Shown here: one piece after another, positions 5,829 to 7,789 of the stretch
Position numbering within the stretch: position 1 is the stretch's first letter
How the letters are laid out: the number at the start of each line of letters is the position of its first letter
From: Planctomycetales bacterium
GTDB taxonomy: Bacteria; Planctomycetota; Planctomycetia; Pirellulales; Thermoguttaceae
DNA length: 7,789 bases
Assembly (NCBI GenBank): GCA_007127495.1
Contig: SKZG01000498.1
Span: 1-7,789, forward strand
Direction: 5' to 3'
Position numbers and translations under genes: made by a program
Notes under the pieces: model-generated
The model's input: the letters and a program-made list of their open reading frames with translations, nothing else
Database searches by the model: none
What the model was told of the DNA's origin: nothing

Positions 5829-5914
5829 CCGTTTCTAGGTGCAGACAGCCCTTGTCTTAGGGGCGGCACACGGCGTGTGCCTACTACATTAAAGCGGCCT
5901 GCACCTAGAAACGG
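5829..5914. repeat. 86-bp element with 16-bp perfect inverted arms and inner hairpin
   Basis: Bases 5829-5844 (CCGTTTCTAGGTGCAG) are the exact reverse complement of 5899-5914. Inside, GGCACAC (5865-5871) and GTGTGCC (5875-5881) form a seven-bp hairpin with a three-base loop. No target duplication abuts the ends. The element sits between the 3' end of the HzsA-related gene and the candidate promoter of the membrane-protein gene. It could be a MITE-like remnant or a 3'-end RNA structure of the upstream gene. Confidence 0.65.
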
Positions 5915-5929
5915 CCGGGGCCCCGTTTC
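5908..5929 (-). other. Alternative hairpin competing with the 16-bp stem
   Basis: GAAACGG (5908-5914) is also complementary to CCGTTTC (5923-5929), a seven-bp stem with an eight-base loop that starts about 18 bases after the HzsA-related stop codon. The same arm forms part of the longer stem 5829-5914, so the two folds exclude one another. No T-run follows, so it is not a clear intrinsic terminator. Confidence 0.4.
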
Positions 5930-5946
5930 GCTACCTTCGGGAGGTT

Positions 5947-7789
5947 CTATTTTGAGGGACATTCGGCGCCGCAGTCGGTAAACGGCTCGCCGTCCAGGTC
6001 GAGGCGCGGTTGCCTGGCGAGTAGCTCCTGAATGGGCCGGAAAACGGCCAGGAGGGCTTGGTAATCGGCATCGTCGGTCGATTCGAACACCGCCCGGCCG
6101 CACGCTTCCGTTCCGCCCGCGGCCCGGGCCAACGGCGCAAGCATAAACCGGTTCTTCTCCGGCCGCTCGACGCGCAGGTACCACTTGCGCGGCACGGTGG
6201 ACGCGCCCTTCTCGTCGGGCGTGTGGCACCCGGCGCATCGCCGCGCGGCCACGTCGCTGAAGACGCGGTCGAAGTCCTCGGGCCACATCTGCCGGCAGCC
6301 CCGCCGGTCGCGATGGTTCGAGTCGCTCGTGCCGTAGTAGGGAACGTTCAGGTCGATCCACGCGAAAATGCGGCGCTTCTCAGTATTGGAAAGGCTCACT
6401 CGAGGCTTGCCGTCCTCGTCGCGGTGGCCGTCCAATATCAGGTCGGCCAGGCGGCTCGCGGGCGAGCCCCAGGCACGGGGCGTAATTTCCAGAATGTTCG
6501 CCTCAGAACCATTGTACGTTGAAATCCATGAGGTGTACGGATTGCGGAAGTGCGCTTGGTTCGCGCCGCCGATGCGAGCGTTCTCCGCCGGCGTGTCTTG
6601 CCGAGCGAGCGTTTCGTACGAGACGTTGAAAAAGTCGGTTCCGTCGCCGGAAAGGTCGACGCCGCCCAAAGCGTTGCGCTCGTTATGGCAGGCTGCGCAA
6701 TGCCGATCGAGTACGGGCTGGACGATGCGGCGATAGCTGAAGCCGTCCCGCCCCCACTCGGGTGGTTCGAGCGGCTGGGGGGCCCGGCTGAACGCGGCGG
6801 GCAAGGCGGCCCGAGGCGGAGCCGATGTTCGCTCCTCGTGGCAGCCGATGCAGCCTTGCGTTTCGCCTGGCATCAGGTGCGTAAAGCTTCGCATCCGCTG
6901 CACCGCTCGCCCCTCACGGTCCAGCGCCATGAAGTAGATGGGCCGCCCGGCAGGAACCTCGAACGCGGCCGAGCCGTCGGGCTCGACGGGCACCTCGCCC
7001 CATACGCGCTTTGGCGCGTAGGTGGCGCCGCACGAAACCACCGGAAACTGGAACCCGAACGCCCGCAGGTCCGGATGGATTTCCACCGGTTTGGCGATTT
7101 CCTCGACCACGCGCACCGCGGCCACCTCGCCCCGGGCCACGTAAGGCTCGAGTCCCTGGTACACGTCCTGCAAATACACCACGGCGGTAGATGCCGTCAA
7201 TTCTCCCTCTGTGAGGCTGACCGGATGGCCAAGCACCGGCGGGACCGGCGTGGGCCGGACGGGCTGAGGATTGTAGAAGCCCATGCCGCCGCGCGCCGCC
7301 AGCAGCACCGTTTGCTCCGTACCCGCGTAGTCGCGCACCAAAACCGAACCCTTGTGTGAGACGATGAAATAGTTTGCGTCCAGCGGGAAAGGGTTCTCAT
7401 ACGGTCCGCGCACGTGGTTGCCGGCACCGCGGTCGACCTGGCCGATGTCCACTTCGGGCGTGAGGTTGAGGATCGCCTCCTGCGCGTTCACACCGTAGCG
7501 GCGGTCGAGGATGCCCACCCCTCCGCGGGCTGGGCCGTTGTGCGCGGTCAGAAGGCATAGCACCCTATCGGTACCCGGCACAGAGCGGGCCTCCATGAAC
7601 GTGGCCGGGCTGAGCACCCGGTTGCCGAAATAGACTTGCAGGCCGGTTCCGTCGGGACGGATCGTCCAGAGGCTTTGGATCGGGATGGCCGGACGGTCAA
7701 CGTACTCCCAGCGGGCGAAAATGATTCGCCCGTCGCTAAGCACCGTTGGTGTGAAATCGTTCAGGTAATTCGACGAAAGGCGGACTTGG
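5947..7789 (-). CDS. HzsA-related c-type cytochrome protein (5' end beyond window)
   Basis: The frame is open through the right edge. The GTG at 7743 is probably internal, because the 15 codons above it read smoothly (NYLNDFTPTVLSDGRIIFARW). At least 613 residues are present. The N-terminal half has beta-propeller-like phrases (LSDGRIIFARW, TIRPDGTG) of the TolB/WD40-like kind. Next comes a beta-rich stretch with VPVEPDGSAAFEVPAG, then the haem motifs CIGCH (6852-6838), CAACH (6699-6685) and CAGCH (6237-6223). Motifs between them include FSYRRIVQPVLDRHCAACH and the phrase DLNVPYYGTSDSNHRDRRGC. This order, propeller and then cytochrome c domains, matches planctomycete proteins related to the alpha subunit of hydrazine synthase. 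Covalent haem implies export to the periplasm and a redox role; the substrate is unknown. True hydrazine synthesis is unlikely without the beta and gamma subunits, and none is visible here. Several extra cysteines lie near the C terminus (AECPSK end). Confidence 0.85.
   Translation of the reverse strand, partial: QVRLSSNYLNDFTPTVLSDGRIIFARWEYVDRPAIPIQSLWTIRPDGTGLQVYFGNRVLSPATFMEARSVPGTDRVLCLLTAHNGPARGGVGILDRRYGVNAQEAILNLTPEVDIGQVDRGAGNHVRGPYENPFPLDANYFIVSHKGSVLVRDYAGTEQTVLLAARGGMGFYNPQPVRPTPVPPVLGHPVSLTEGELTASTAVVYLQDVYQGLEPYVARGEVAAVRVVEEIAKPVEIHPDLRAFGFQFPVVSCGATYAPKRVWGEVPVEPDGSAAFEVPAGRPIYFMALDREGRAVQRMRSFTHLMPGETQGCIGCHEERTSAPPRAALPAAFSRAPQPLEPPEWGRDGFSYRRIVQPVLDRHCAACHNERNALGGVDLSGDGTDFFNVSYETLARQDTPAENARIGGANQAHFRNPYTSWISTYNGSEANILEITPRAWGSPASRLADLILDGHRDEDGKPRVSLSNTEKRRIFAWIDLNVPYYGTSDSNHRDRRGCRQMWPEDFDRVFSDVAARRCAGCHTPDEKGASTVPRKWYLRVERPEKNRFMLAPLARAAGGTEACGRAVFESTDDADYQALLAVFRPIQELLARQPRLDLDGEPFTDCGAECPSK

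Noticed and set aside
6550..7359. 269-codon plus-strand frame opposite the cytochrome gene
   Set aside because: The minus strand shows CXXCH motifs and family phrases throughout. The plus frame is Arg/His-rich without domain character.
5947..7789. Hydrazine synthase subunit of an anammox bacterium
   Set aside because: No partner subunits are seen, the expected tyrosine after the first haem motif is absent, and similar HzsA-related proteins are known in non-anammox planctomycetes.

Overview
The window is GC-rich and looks like a planctomycete chromosome, probably of the Pirellula type. The indicators are a cytochrome c protein related to the hydrazine synthase alpha subunit (HzsA), a MtaA/UroD-type methyltransferase next to a Gfo/Idh/MocA dehydrogenase, a DRG-like TGS GTPase, two poorly conserved exported or membrane proteins, and intergenic spaces full of short self-complementary units. 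This assignment rests on family recognition and gene style only. There is no rRNA or other marker gene in the window.

Plus strand, left part. The window opens inside the C-terminal part of a zinc-type methyltransferase of the uroporphyrinogen decarboxylase superfamily (3-389). A spacer follows that carries an inverted copy and then a 25/26-bp tandem array (388-564). Next is a complete Gfo/Idh/MocA oxidoreductase (621-1709). A gene-free spacer of 567 bp (1710-2276) holds small hairpins, a perfect 12-bp palindrome, a possible promoter and a MITE-like element with 21-bp terminal inverted repeats. Then come a secreted Pro/Cys-rich protein of unknown function (2277-3203) and, 14 bp later, a DRG/Obg-like GTPase with a TGS domain (3218-4213).

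Minus strand, right part. After a terminator-like stem between convergent genes (4235-4294) and another nested hairpin lies a multi-pass membrane protein (5682 to 4405). Upstream of it are a good ribosome binding site, a TATAAT box and a 16-bp-arm inverted repeat. The last gene is a large HzsA-related cytochrome with three CXXCH haem motifs. It ends at 5947 and runs in open frame off the right edge.

The genes do not form an obvious single pathway. The methyltransferase and dehydrogenase may act in breakdown of a methylated or sugar-like compound (inference from adjacency only). The GTPase is probably translation-related. The HzsA-related protein is probably an exported redox protein. I see no defence locus, CRISPR array, tRNA, rRNA, transposase gene or prophage. 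The most unusual content is the intergenic repeat and hairpin structure and the compact DRG-like GTPase.
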